64,000 nt of DNA from Zeugodacus cucurbitae (taxonomy: Eukaryota; Arthropoda; Insecta; Diptera; Tephritidae), in assembly GCF_028554725.1 (NCBI RefSeq), contig NC_071670.1, positions 23,244,001-23,308,000 of the forward strand, read 5' to 3'. The position numbers and the translations under genes were made by a program. Positions within the stretch are counted from its first letter, which is position 1; each line of letters opens with the position of its first letter. This document shows positions 9,481 to 23,270 of this stretch, piece by piece. The notes under the pieces are model-generated. The model was not told where the DNA came from. It ran no database searches and saw only the letters and a list, made by a program, of their open reading frames with translations.

Positions 9481-10205
9481 TAATATCAAAGTTCACATTC
9501 TAGCAAGTTGAATATTGACAAATAAAAACATAAAGAACATTTATTCATAATCATAAAAACATAAAGAACATTTATCCATAATCATTTATTTTGTATTTTA
9601 TCACATGTAAGATAAAAGTTCACTTTCCCGAAAGTTAAATACCGACAAATAAAAACATAAAGAATGTTTATTCATAATCATTTATCTTGTATTTTTATCA
9701 GATTTAAGATCAAATTCACATTCTTGCAAGTTGAATATTGACCAATAAAAACATAAAGAGCATTTATTCATAATCATTTATTTTGTATTTTATCACATTT
9801 AAGATCAAAGTTCACTTTCTTGCAAGTTGTTTATCGACAAATAAAAACATAAAGAATGTTTATTCATAATCATTTATTTTGTATTTTTATCAGATTTATG
9901 ATCAAGTTCAATTTCTTGCGAGTTGAATATTACAAATAAAAACATAAAGAACATTTATTCATAATCATTAATTTTGTGTTTTTATCAGATTTAAGATCAA
10001 AGTTCACATTCTTGCAAGTTGAATATTGACAAATAAAAATATAAAGAACATAAATTCATAATCATTTATTTCGTATTTTATCACATTTAAGATCAAAGTT
10101 AAACATAATGAATGTTTATTCATAATCATTTATTTTGTATTTTATCACATTTAAGATCAAAGTTCACTATCTTGCAAGTTAAATATCGACAAATAGAAAC
10201 ATAAA

Positions 10206-12793
10206 GAATGTTTATTCATAATCATTTATTTTGTATTTTTATTCATAATCATTTATTTTGTATTTTATCACATGTATGATAAAAGTTCACTTTCCTGCAA
10301 GTTAAATACCGACAAATAAAAACATAAAGAATGTTTATTCATAATCATTTATTTTGTATTTTATCACATTTAATATCAAAGTTCACTTTCCTGCAAGTTA
10401 AATATCGACAAATAAAAACATAAAGAATGTTTATTCATAATCATTTATTTTGTATTTTATCCCATTTAATATCAAAGTTCACATTCTAGCAAGTTGAATA
10501 TTGACAAATAAAAACATAAAGAACATTTATTCATAATCATTTAATTTGTATTTTATCACATGTAAGATAAAAGTTCACTTTCCTGCAAGTTAAATACCGA
10601 CAAATAAAAACATAAAGAACATTTATCCATAATCATTTATTTTGTATTTTATCACATGTAAGATAAAAGTTCACTTTCCCGCAAGTTAAATACCGACAAA
10701 TAAAAACATAAAGAATGTTTATTCATAATCATTTATCTTGTATTTTTATCAGATTTAAGATCAAATTCACATTCTTGCAAGTTGAATATTTATTTTGTAT
10801 TTTATCACATTTAATATCAAAGTTCATTTTCTTGCAAGTTGTTTATCGACAAATAAAAACATAAAGAATGTTTATTCATAATCATTAATTTTGTATTTTT
10901 ATCAGATTTATGATCAAGTTCACTTTCTTGCAAGTTAAATATCGACAAATAAAAACATAAAGAATGTTTACTCATAATCACTTTCTTGCAAGTTGTTTAT
11001 CGACAAATAGAAACATAAAGAATGTTTATTCATAATCATTTATTTTGTATTTTTATCAGATTTATGATCAAGTTCACTTTCTTGCAAGTTAAATATCGAC
11101 AAATAAAAACATAAAGAATGTTTACTCATAATCATTTACTTTGTATTTTTATCAGATTTATGATCAAGTTCATTTTCTTGCAAGTTGTTTATCGACAAAT
11201 AAAAACATAAAGAATGTTTATTCCTAATCATTTATTTTGTATTTTATCACATTTAATATCAAAGTTCACATTCTAGCAAATTGAATATTGACAAATAAAA
11301 ACATAAAGAACATTTATTCATAATCATTTATTTTGTATTTTATCACATGTAAGATAAAAGTTCACTTTCCTGCAATTTAAATATCGACAAATAAAAACAT
11401 AAAGAATGTTTATTCATAATCATTTATTTTGTATTTTATCACATTTAATATCAAAGTTCACTTTCTTGCAAGTTGTTTATCGACAAATAGAAACATAAAG
11501 AATGTTTATTCATAATCATTTATTTTGTATTTTTATTCATAATCATTTATTTTGTATTTTATCACATGTATGATAAAAGTTCACTTTCCTGCAAGTTAAA
11601 TACCGACAAATAAAAACATAAAGAATGTTTATTCATAATCATTTATTTTGTATTTTATCACATTTAATATCAAAGTTCACTTTCCTGCAAGTTAAATATC
11701 GACAAATAAAAACATAAAGAATGTTTATTCATAATCATTTATTTTGTATTTTATCCCATTTAATATCAAAGTTCACATTCTAGCAAGTTGAATATTGACA
11801 AATAAAAACATAAAGAACATTTATTCATAATCATTTAATTTGTATTTTATCACATATAAGATAAAAGTTCACTTTCCTGCAAGTTAAATACCGACAAATA
11901 AAAACATAAAGAACATTTATCCATAATCATTTATTTTGTATTTTATCACATGTAAGATAAAAGTTCACTTTCCCGCAAGTTAAATACCGACAAATAAAAA
12001 CATAAAGAATGTTTATTCATAATCATTTATCTTGTATTTTTATCAGATTTAAGATCAAATTCACATTCTTGCAAGTTGAATATTTATTTTGTATTTTATC
12101 ACATTTAATATCAAAGTTCATTTTCTTGCAAGTTGTTTATCGACAAATAAAAACATAAAGAATGTTTATTCATAATCATTAATTTTGTATTTTTATCAGA
12201 TTTATGATCAAGTTCACTTTCTTGCAAGTTAAATATCGACAAATAAAAACATAAAGAATGTTTACTCATAATCACTTTCTTGCAAGTTGTTTATCGACAA
12301 ATAGAAACATAAAGAATGTTTATTCATAATCATTTATTTTGTATTTTTATCAGATTTATGATCAAGTTCACTTTCTTGCAAGTTAAATATCGACAAATAA
12401 AAACATAAAGAATGTTTACTCATAATCATTTACTTTGTATTTTTATCAGATTTATGATCAAGTTCATTTTCTTGCAAGTTGTTTATCGACAAATAAAAAC
12501 ATAAAGAATGTTTATTCCTAATCATTTATTTTGTATTTTATCACATTTAATATCAAAGTTCACATTCTAGCAAATTGAATATTGACAAATAAAAACATAA
12601 AGAACATTTATTCATAATCATTTATTTTGTATTTTATCACATGTAAGATAAAAGTTCACTTTCCTGCAATTTAAATATCGACAAATAAAAACATAAAGAA
12701 TGTTTATTCATAATCATTTATTTTGTATTTTATCACATTTAATATCAAAGTTCACTTTCTTGCAAGTTGTTTATCGACAAATAGAAACATAAA
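10206..12793 (+). repeat. tandem duplication, 1294-bp unit
   Basis: Two adjacent copies of a block of about 13 to 14 monomers. Private markers repeat at exactly 1294 bp: CATGTATGAT at 10271 and 11565, ACATTCTAGC at 10481 and 11775. Boundaries lie within sequence shared by both ends and are accurate only to tens of bases. The copies are nearly identical, so the event is recent relative to divergence among monomer classes. Confidence 0.85.
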
Positions 12794-15260
12794 GAATGTT
12801 TATTCATAATCATTTATTTTGTATTTTTATCAGATTTATGATCAAGTTCACATTCTTGCAAGTTGAATATTGACAAATAAAAACATAAAGAACATTTATT
12901 CATAATCATTTATTTTGTATTTTATCACATTTAAGATCAAAGTTCCTTTTCTTGCAAGTTGAGTATCGACAAATAAAAGCATAAAGAATGTTTATTCATA
13001 ATCATTTACTTTGTATTTTATAACATTTAAGATCAAAGTTCACTTTCTTGCAAGTTGTTTATCGACAACTGGAAACATAAAGAACATTTATTCATAATCA
13101 TTTATTTTATATTTTATCAGATTTAAGATAAAAGTTCACTTTCGTGCAAGTTGAATATCGACAAATAAAAACATAAAGAAAATAAATTCATAATCATTTA
13201 TTTCGTATTTTAACACATTTAAGGTCAAAGTTCACTTTCTTGCGAGTTGAATATTAAAAATAAAAATAAATTCATAATCATTTATTTTGTATTTTTATCA
13301 GATTTATGATCAAAGTTCACATTCTTGCAAGTTGAATATTAAAAATAAAAACGTAAAGAATGTTTATTCATAATCATTTATTTTGTATTTTATCAGATTT
13401 ATGATCAAATTCACATTCTTGCAAGTTGAATATTGACAAATAAAAACATAAAGAACATTTATTCATAATCATTTATTTTGTATTTTATCACTTTTAAGAT
13501 CAAAGTTCGCTTTCTTGCAAGTTGTTTATCGACAAATAAAAACATAATGAATATTTATTCATAATCATTTATTTTGTATTTTATCACATTTAAGATCAAA
13601 GTTCACTATCTTGCAAGTTAAATATCGACAAATAGAAACATAAAGAATGTTTATTCATAATCATTTATTTTGTATTTTTATTCATAATCATTTATTTTGT
13701 ATTTTATCACATGTAAGATAAAAGTTCACTTTCCTGCAAGTTAAATACCGACAAATAAAAACATAAGGAATGTTTATTCATAATCATTTATTTTGTATTT
13801 TATCACATTTAATATCAAAGTTCACTTTCCTGCAAGTTAAATATCGACAAATAAAAACATAAAGAATGTTTATTCATAATCATTTATTTTGTATTTTATC
13901 CCATTTAATATCAAAATTCACATTCTAGCAAGTTGAATATTGACAAATAAAAACATAAAGAACATTTATTCATAATCATAAAAACATAAAGAACATTTAT
14001 CCATAATCATTTATTTTGTATTTTATCACATGTAAGATAAAAGTTCACTTTCCCGCAAGTTAATACCGACAAATAAAAACATAAAGAATGTTTATTCATA
14101 ATCATTTATCTTGTATTTTTATCAGATTTAAGATCAAATTCACATTCTTGCAAGTTGAATATTGACAAATAAAAACATAAAGAGCATTTATTCATAATCA
14201 TTTGTTTTGTATTTTATCACATTTAAGATCAAAGTTCACTTTCTTGCAAGTTGTTTATCGACAAATAAAAACATAAAGAATATTTATTCATAATCATTTA
14301 TTTTGTATTTTTATCAGATTTATGATCAAGTTCAATTTCTTGCAAGTTAAATATACACAAATAAAAACATAAAGAATGTTTACTCATAATCATTTATTTT
14401 GTATTTTTATCAGATTTATGATCAAGTTCAAATTCTTGCAAGTTGAATATTGACAAATAAAAACATAAAGAACATTTATTCATAATCATTTATTTTGTAT
14501 TTTATCACATTTAAGATCAAAGTTCACTTTCTTGCAAGTTGTTTATCGACAACTGGAAACATAAAGAACATTTATTCATAATCATTTATTTCATATTTTA
14601 TCAGATTTAAGATAAAAGTTCACTTTCGTGCAAGTTGAATATCGACAAATAAAAACATAAAGAACATAATTTCATAATCATTTATTTCGTATTTTATCAC
14701 ATTTAAGATCAAAGTTCACTTTCTTGCGAGTTGAATATTACAAATAAAAACATGAAGAACATTTATTCATAATCATTAATTTTGTGTTTTTATCAGATTT
14801 AAGATCAAAGTTCACATTCTTGCAAGTTGAATATTGACAAATAAAAATATAAAGAACATAAATTCATAATCATTTATTTCGTATTTTATCACATTTAAGA
14901 TCAAAGTTCACTTTCTTGCAAGTTGTGTATCGACAAATAAAAACATAAAGAACATTTATTCATAATCATTTATTTTGTATTTTATCACATGTAAGATAAA
15001 AGTTCACTTTCCTGCAAGTTAAATATCGACAAATAAAAATATAAAGAATGTTTATTCCTAATCATTTATTTTATATTTTATCACATTTAATATCAAAGTT
15101 CACTTTCCTGCAAATTAAATATCGACAAATAAAAACATAAAGAATATTTATTCATAATCATTTATTTTGTATTTTATCACATTTAATATCAAAGTTCACT
15201 TTCTTGCAAGTTGTTTATGGACAAATAGAAACATAAAGAATGTTTATTCATAATCATTTA

Positions 15261-18150
15261 TTTTGTAAGCTCACTTTCTTGCAAGTTGTTTATCGACAAA
15301 TAGAAACATAAAGAATGTTAATTCATAATCATTTATTTTGTATTTTTATCAGATTTATGATCAAGTTCACTTTCTTGCAAGTTAAATATCGACAAATAAA
15401 AACATAAAGAATGTTTACTCATAATCATTTATTTTGTATTTTTATCAGATTTATGATCAAGTTCACATTCTTGCAAGTTGAATATTGACAAATAAAAACA
15501 TAAAGAACATTTATTCATAATCATTTATTTTATATTTTATCAGATTTAAGATAAAAGTTCACTTTCGTGCAAGTTGAATATCGACAAATAAAAACATAAA
15601 GAAAATAAATTCATAATCATTTATTTCGTATTTTAACACATTTAAGGTCAAAGTTCGCTTTCTTGCGAGTTGAATATTAAAAATAAAAATAAATTCATAA
15701 TCATTTATTTTGTATTTTTATCAGATTTATGATCAAAGTTCACATTCTTGCAAGTTGAATATTAAAAATAAAAATGTAAAGAATGTTTATTCATAATCAT
15801 TTATTTTGTATTTTATCAGATTTATGATCAAATTCACATTCTTGCAAGTTGAATATTGACAAATAAAAACATAAAGAACATTTATTCATAATCATTTATT
15901 TTGTATTTTATCACTTTTAAGATCAAAGTTCGCTTTCTTGCAAGTTGTTTATCGACAAATAAAAACATAATGAATGTTTATTCATAATCATTTATTTTGT
16001 ATTTTATCACATTTAAGATCAAAGTTCACTATCTTGCAAGTTAAATATCGACAAATAGAAACTTAAAGAATGTTTATTCATAATCATTTATTTTGTATTT
16101 TTATTCATAATCATTTATTTTGTATTTTATCACATGTAAGATAAAAGTTCACTTTCCTGCAAGTTAAATACCGACAAATAAAAACATAAAGAATGTTTAT
16201 TCATAATCATTTATTTTGTATTTTATCACATTTAATATCAAAGTTCACTTTCCTGCAAGTTAAATATCGACAAATAAAAACATAAAGAATGTTTATTCAT
16301 AATCATTTATTTTGTATTTTATCCCATTTAATATCAAAGTTCACATTCTAGCAAGTTGAATATTGACAAATAAAAACATAAAGAACATTTATTCATAATC
16401 ATTTAATTTGTATTTTATCACATGTAAGATAAAAGTTCACTTTCCTGCAAGTTAAATACCGACAAATAAAAACATAAAGAACATATATCCATAATCATTT
16501 ATTTTGTATTTTATCACATGTAAGATAAAAGTTCACTTTCCCGCAAGTTAAATACCGACAAATAAAAACATAAAGAATGTTAATTCATAATCATTTATCT
16601 TGTATTTTTATCAGATTTAAGATCAAATTCACATTCTTGCAAGTTGAATATTGACAAATAAAAACATAAAGAGCATTTATTCATAATCATTTATTTTGTA
16701 TTTTATCACATTTAAGATCAAAGTTCACTTTCTTGCAAGTTGTTTATCGACAAATAAAAACATAAAGAATATTTATTCATAATCATTTATTTTGTATTTT
16801 TATCAGATTTATGATCAAGTTCAATTTCTTGCAAGTTAAATATTGACAAATAAAAACATAAAGAATGTTTACTCATAATCATTTATTTTGTATTTTTATC
16901 AGATTTATGATCAAGTTCAAATTCTTGCAAGTTGAATATTGACAAATAAAAACATAAAGAACATTTATTCATAATCATTTATTTTGTATTTTATCACATT
17001 TAAGATCAAAGTTCACTTTCTTGCAAGTTGTTTATCGACAACTGGAAACATAAAGAACATTTATTCATAATCATTTATTTCATATTTTATCAGATTTAAG
17101 ATAAAAGTTCACTTTCGTGCAAGTTGAATATCGACAAATAAAAACATAAAGAACATAATTTCATAATCATTTATTTCGTATTTTATCGCATTTAAGATCA
17201 AAGTTCACTTTCTTGCGAGTTGAATATTACAAATAAAAACATAAAGAACATTTATTCATAATCATTAATTTTGTGTTTTTATCAGATTTAAGATCAAAGT
17301 TCACATTCTTGCAAGTTGAATATTGACAAATAAAAATATAAAGAACATAAATTCATAATCATTTATTTCGTATTTTATCACATTTAAGATCAAAGTTCAC
17401 TTTCTTGCAAGTTGTTTATCGACAAATAGAAACATAAAGAATGTTTATTCATAATCATTTATTTTGTATTTTTATCACATTTAAGATCAAAGTTCACTCT
17501 CTTGCAAGTTGTGTATCGACAAATAAAAACATAAAGAACATTTATTCATAATCATTTATTTTGTATTTTATCACATGTAAGATAAAAGTTCACTTTCCTG
17601 CAAGTTAAATATCGACAAATAAAAACATAAAGAATGTTTATTCCTAATCATTTATTTTGTATTTTATCCCATTTAATATCAAAATTCACATTCTAGCAAG
17701 TTGAATATTGACAAATAAAAACATAAAGAACATTTATTCATAATCATAAAAACATAAAGAACATTTATCCATAATCATTTATTTTGTATTTTATCACATG
17801 TAAGATAAAAGTTCACTTTCCCGCAAGTTAATACCGACAAATAAAAACATAAAGAATGTTTATTCATAATCATTTATCTTGTATTTTTATCAGATTTAAG
17901 ATCAAATTCACATTCTTGCAAGTTGAATATTGACAAATAAAAACATAAAGAGCATTTATTCATAATCATTTGTTTTGTATTTTATCACATTTAAGATCAA
18001 AGTTCACTTTCTTGCAAGTTGTTTATCGACAAATAAAAACATAAAGAATATTTATTCATAATCATTTATTTTGTATTTTTATCAGATTTATGATCAAGTT
18101 CAATTTCTTGCAAGTTAAATATCCACAAATAAAAACATAAAGAATGTTTA
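15261..18150 (+). repeat. source block of a +4845/+6395 bp segmental duplication
   Basis: The odd junction TTTTGTAAGC at 15261 recurs at 20106. Markers at 16061 (ACTTAAAGAA) and 16481 (ACATATATCC) recur at 20906 and 21326, offset 4845. Markers at 16916 (TTCAAATTCT) and 17741 (TAATCATAAA) recur at 23311 and 24136, offset 6395. The difference, 1550, is the length of an extra tandem duplication inside the second copy. Confidence 0.85.
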
Positions 18151-18819
18151 CTCATAATCACTTTCTTGCAAGTTGTTTATCGACAAATAGAAACATAAAG
18201 AATGTTTATTCATAATCATTTATCTTGTATTTTTATCAGATTTAAGATCAAATTCACATTCTTGCAAGTTGAATATTGACAAATAAAAACATAAAGAGCA
18301 TTTATTCATAATCATTTGTTTTGTATTTTATCACATTTAAGATCAAAGTTCACTTTCTTGCAAGTTGTTTATCGACAAATAAAAACATAAAGAATGTTTA
18401 TTCATAATCATTAATTTTGTATTTTTATCAGATTTATGATCAAGTTCACTTTCTTGCAAGTTAAATATCGACAAATAAAAACATAAAGAATGTTTACTCA
18501 TAATCACTTTCTTGCAAGTTGTTTATCGACAAATAGAAACATAAAGAATGTTTATTCATAATCATTTATTTTGTATTTTTATCAGATTTATGATCAAGTT
18601 CACTTTCTTGCAAGTTAAATATCGACAAATAAAAACATAAAGAATGTTTACTCATAATCATTTACTTTGTATTTTTATCAGATTTATGATCAAGTTCATT
18701 TTCTTGCAAGTTGTTTATCGACAAATAAAAACATAAAGAATGTTTATTCCTAATCATTTATTTTGTATTTTATCACATTTAATATCAAAGTTCACATTCT
18801 AGCAAATTGAATATTGACA

Positions 18820-19850
18820 AATAAAAACATAAAGAACATTTATTCATAATCATTTATTTTGTATTTTATCACATTTAAGATCAAAGTTCACTTTCTTGCA
18901 AGTTGTTTATCGACAACTGGAAACATAAAGAACATTTATTCATAATCATTTATATCATATTTTATCAGATTTAAGATAAAAGTTCACTTTCGTGCAAGTT
19001 GAATATCGACAAATAAAAACATAAAGAACATAATTTCATAATCATTTATTTCGTATTTTATCACATTTAAGATCAAAGTTCACTTTCTTGCGAGTTGAAT
19101 ATTACAAATAAAAACATGAAGAACATTTATTCATAATCATTAATTTTGTGTTTTTATCAGATTTAAGATCAAAGTTCACATTCTTGCAAGTTGAATATTG
19201 ACAAATAAAAATATAAAGAACATAAATTCATAATCATTTATTTCGTATTTTATCACATTTAAGATCAAAGTTCACTTTCTTGCAAGTTGTTTATCGACAA
19301 ATAGAAACATAAAGTATGTTTATTCAATATCATTTATTTTGTATTTTTATCACATTTAAGATCAAAGTTCACTCTCTTGCAAGTTGTGTATCGACAAATA
19401 AAAACATAAAGAACATTTATTCATAATCATTTATTTTGTATTTTATCACATGTAAGATAAAAGTTCACTTTCCTGCAAGTTAAATATCGACAAATAAAAA
19501 TATAAAGAATGTTTATTCCTAATCATTTATTTTATATTTTATCACATTTAATATCAAAGTTCACTTTCCTGCAAGTTAAATATCGACAAATAAAAACATA
19601 AAGAATGTTTATTCATAATCATTTATTTTGTATTTTATCACTTTTAATATCAAAGTTCACTTTCTTGCAAGTTGTTTATGGACAAATAGAAACATAAAGA
19701 ATGTTTATTCATAATCATTTATTTTGTATTTTTATCAGATTTATGATCAAGTTCACATTCTTGCAAGTTGAATATTGACAAATAAAAACATAAAGAACAT
19801 TTATTCATAATCATTTATTTTGTATTTAATCACATTTAAGATCAAAGCTC
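18820..19850 (+). repeat. block duplicated at +5799 bp
   Basis: TATATCATAT at 18951 recurs at 24750, and the unusual AAAGTATGTT followed by TTCAATATC at 19311 recurs at 25110, both at 5799 bp. The second copy directly follows the end of the +6395 block, so the two offsets mark a rearrangement junction near 18150-18820 against 24545-24620. Confidence 0.8.
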
Positions 19851-20170
19851 ACTTTCTTGCAAGTTGTTTATGGACAAATAGAAACATAAAGAATGTTTAT
19901 TCATAATCATTTATTTTGTATTTTTATCAGATTTATGATCAAGTTCACATTCTTGCAAGTTGAATATTGACAAATAAAAACATAAAGAACATTTATTCAT
20001 AATCATTTATTTTGTATTTAATCACATTTAAGATCAAAGCTCACTTTCTTGCAAGTTGTTTATGGACAAATAGAAACATAAAGAATGTTTATTCATAATC
20101 ATTTATTTTGTAAGCTCACTTTCTTGCAAGTTGTTTATCGACAAATAGAAACATAAAGAATGTTAATTCA

Positions 20171-23100
20171 TAATCATTTATTTTGTATTTTTATCAGATT
20201 TATGATCAAGTTCACTTTCTTGCAAGTTAAATATCGACAAATAAAAACATAAAGAATGTTTACTCATAATCATTTATTTTGTATTTTTATCAGATTTATG
20301 ATCAAGTTCACATTCTTGCAAGTTGAATATTGACAAATAAAAACATAAAGAACATTTATTCATAATCATTTATTTTATATTTTATCAGATTTAAGATAAA
20401 AGTTCACTTTCGTGCAAGTTGAATATCGACAAATAAAAACATAAAGAAAATAAATTCATAATCATTTATTTCGTATTTTAACACATTTAAGGTCAAAGTT
20501 CGCTTTCTTGCGAGTTGAATATTAAAAATAAAAATAAATTCATAATCATTTATTTTGTATTTTTATCAGATTTATGATCAAAGTTCACATTCTTGCAAGT
20601 TGAATATTAAAAATAAAAATGTAAAGAATGTTTATTCATAATCATTTATTTTGTATTTTATCAGATTTATGATCAAATTCACATTCTTGCAAGTTGAATA
20701 TTGACAAATAAAAACATAAAGAACATTTATTCATAATCATTTATTTTGTATTTTATCACTTTTAAGATCAAAGTTCGCTTTCTTGCAAGTTGTTTATCGA
20801 CAAATAAAAACATAATGAATGTTTATTCATAATCATTTATTTTGTATTTTATCACATTTAAGATCAAAGTTCACTATCTTGCAAGTTAAATATCGACAAA
20901 TAGAAACTTAAAGAATGTTTATTCATAATCATTTATTTTGTATTTTTATTCATAATCATTTATTTTGTATTTTATCACATGTAAGATAAAAGTTCACTTT
21001 CCTGCAAGTTAAATACCGACAAATAAAAACATAAAGAATGTTTATTCATAATCATTTATTTTGTATTTTATCACATTTAATATCAAAGTTCACTTTCCTG
21101 CAAGTTAAATATCGACAAATAAAAACATAAAGAATGTTTATTCATAATCATTTATTTTGTATTTTATCCCATTTAATATCAAAGTTCACATTCTAGCAAG
21201 TTGAATATTGACAAATAAAAACATGAAGAACATTTATTCATAATCATTTAATTTGTATTTTATCACATGTAAGATAAAAGTTCACTTTCCTGCAAGTTAA
21301 ATACCGACAAATAAAAACATAAAGAACATATATCCATAATCATTTATTTTGTATTTTATCACATGTAAGATAAAAGTTCACTTTCCCGCAAGTTAAATAC
21401 CGACAAATAAAAACATAAAGAATGTTAATTCATAATCATTTATCTTGTATTTTTATCAGATTTAAGATCAAATTCACATTCTTGCAAGTTGAATATTGAC
21501 AAATAAAAACATAAAGAGCATTTATTCATAATCATTTATTTTGTATTTTATCACATTTAAGATCAAAGTTCACTTTCTTGCAAGTTGTTTATCGACAAAT
21601 AAAAACATAAAGAATATTTATTCATAATCATTTATTTTGTATTTTTATCAGATTTATGATCAAGTTCAATTTCTTGCAAGTTAAATATTGACAAATAAAA
21701 ACATAAAGAATGTTTACTCATAATCATTTATTTTGTATTTTTATCAGATTTATGATCAAGTTCACTTTCTTGCAAGTTAAATATCGACAAATAAAAACAT
21801 AAAGAATGTTTACTCATAATCATTTATTTTGTATTTTTATCAGATTTATGATCAAGTTCACATTCTTGCAAGTTGAATATTGACAAATAAAAACATAAAG
21901 AACATTTATTCATAATCATTTATTTTATATTTTATCAGATTTAAGATAAAAGTTCACTTTCGTGCAAGTTGAATATCGACAAATAAAAACATAAAGAAAA
22001 TAAATTCATAATCATTTATTTCGTATTTTAACACATTTAAGGTCAAAGTTCGCTTTCTTGCGAGTTGAATATTAAAAATAAAAATAAATTCATAATCATT
22101 TATTTTGTATTTTTATCAGATTTATGATCAAAGTTCACATTCTTGCAAGTTGAATATTAAAAATAAAAATGTAAAGAATGTTTATTCATAATCATTTATT
22201 TTGTATTTTATCAGATTTATGATCAAATTCACATTCTTGCAAGTTGAATATTGACAAATAAAAACATAAAGAACATTTATTCATAATCATTTATTTTGTA
22301 TTTTATCACTTTTAAGATCAAAGTTCGCTTTCTTGCAAGTTGTTTATCGACAAATAAAAACATAATGAATGTTTATTCATAATCATTTATTTTGTATTTT
22401 ATCACATTTAAGATCAAAGTTCACTATCTTGCAAGTTAAATATCGACAAATAGAAACTTAAAGAATGTTTATTCATAATCATTTATTTTGTATTTTTATT
22501 CATAATCATTTATTTTGTATTTTATCACATGTAAGATAAAAGTTCACTTTCCTGCAAGTTAAATACCGACAAATAAAAACATAAAGAATGTTTATTCATA
22601 ATCATTTATTTTGTATTTTATCACATTTAATATCAAAGTTCACTTTCCTGCAAGTTAAATATCGACAAATAAAAACATAAAGAATGTTTATTCATAATCA
22701 TTTATTTTGTATTTTATCCCATTTAATATCAAAGTTCACATTCTAGCAAGTTGAATATTGACAAATAAAAACATAAAGAACATTTATTCATAATCATTTA
22801 ATTTGTATTTTATCACATGTAAGATAAAAGTTCACTTTCCTGCAAGTTAAATACCGACAAATAAAAACATAAAGAACATATATCCATAATCATTTATTTT
22901 GTATTTTATCACATGTAAGATAAAAGTTCACTTTCCCGCAAGTTAAATACCGACAAATAAAAACATAAAGAATGTTAATTCATAATCATTTATCTTGTAT
23001 TTTTATCAGATTTAAGATCAAATTCACATTCTTGCAAGTTGAATATTGACAAATAAAAACATAAAGAGCATTTATTCATAATCATTTATTTTGTATTTTA

Positions 23101-23270
23101 TCACATTTAAGATCAAAGTTCACTTTCTTGCAAGTTGTTTATCGACAAATAAAAACATAAAGAATATTTATTCATAATCATTTATTTTGTATTTTTATCA
23201 GATTTATGATCAAGTTCAATTTCTTGCAAGTTAAATATTGACAAATAAAAACATAAAGAATGTTTACTCA
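20171..23270 (+). repeat. tandem duplication, 1550-bp unit
   Basis: ACTTAAAGAA at 20906 and 22456, ACATATATCC at 21326 and 22876, and the monomer with TTCTAGCAAG at 21191 and 22741 all repeat at 1550 bp. The first copy has one private change (ACATGAAG at 21221 against ACATAAAG at 22771). The event lies inside the second copy of the 15261-18150 block, so it happened after that larger duplication. Confidence 0.85.
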
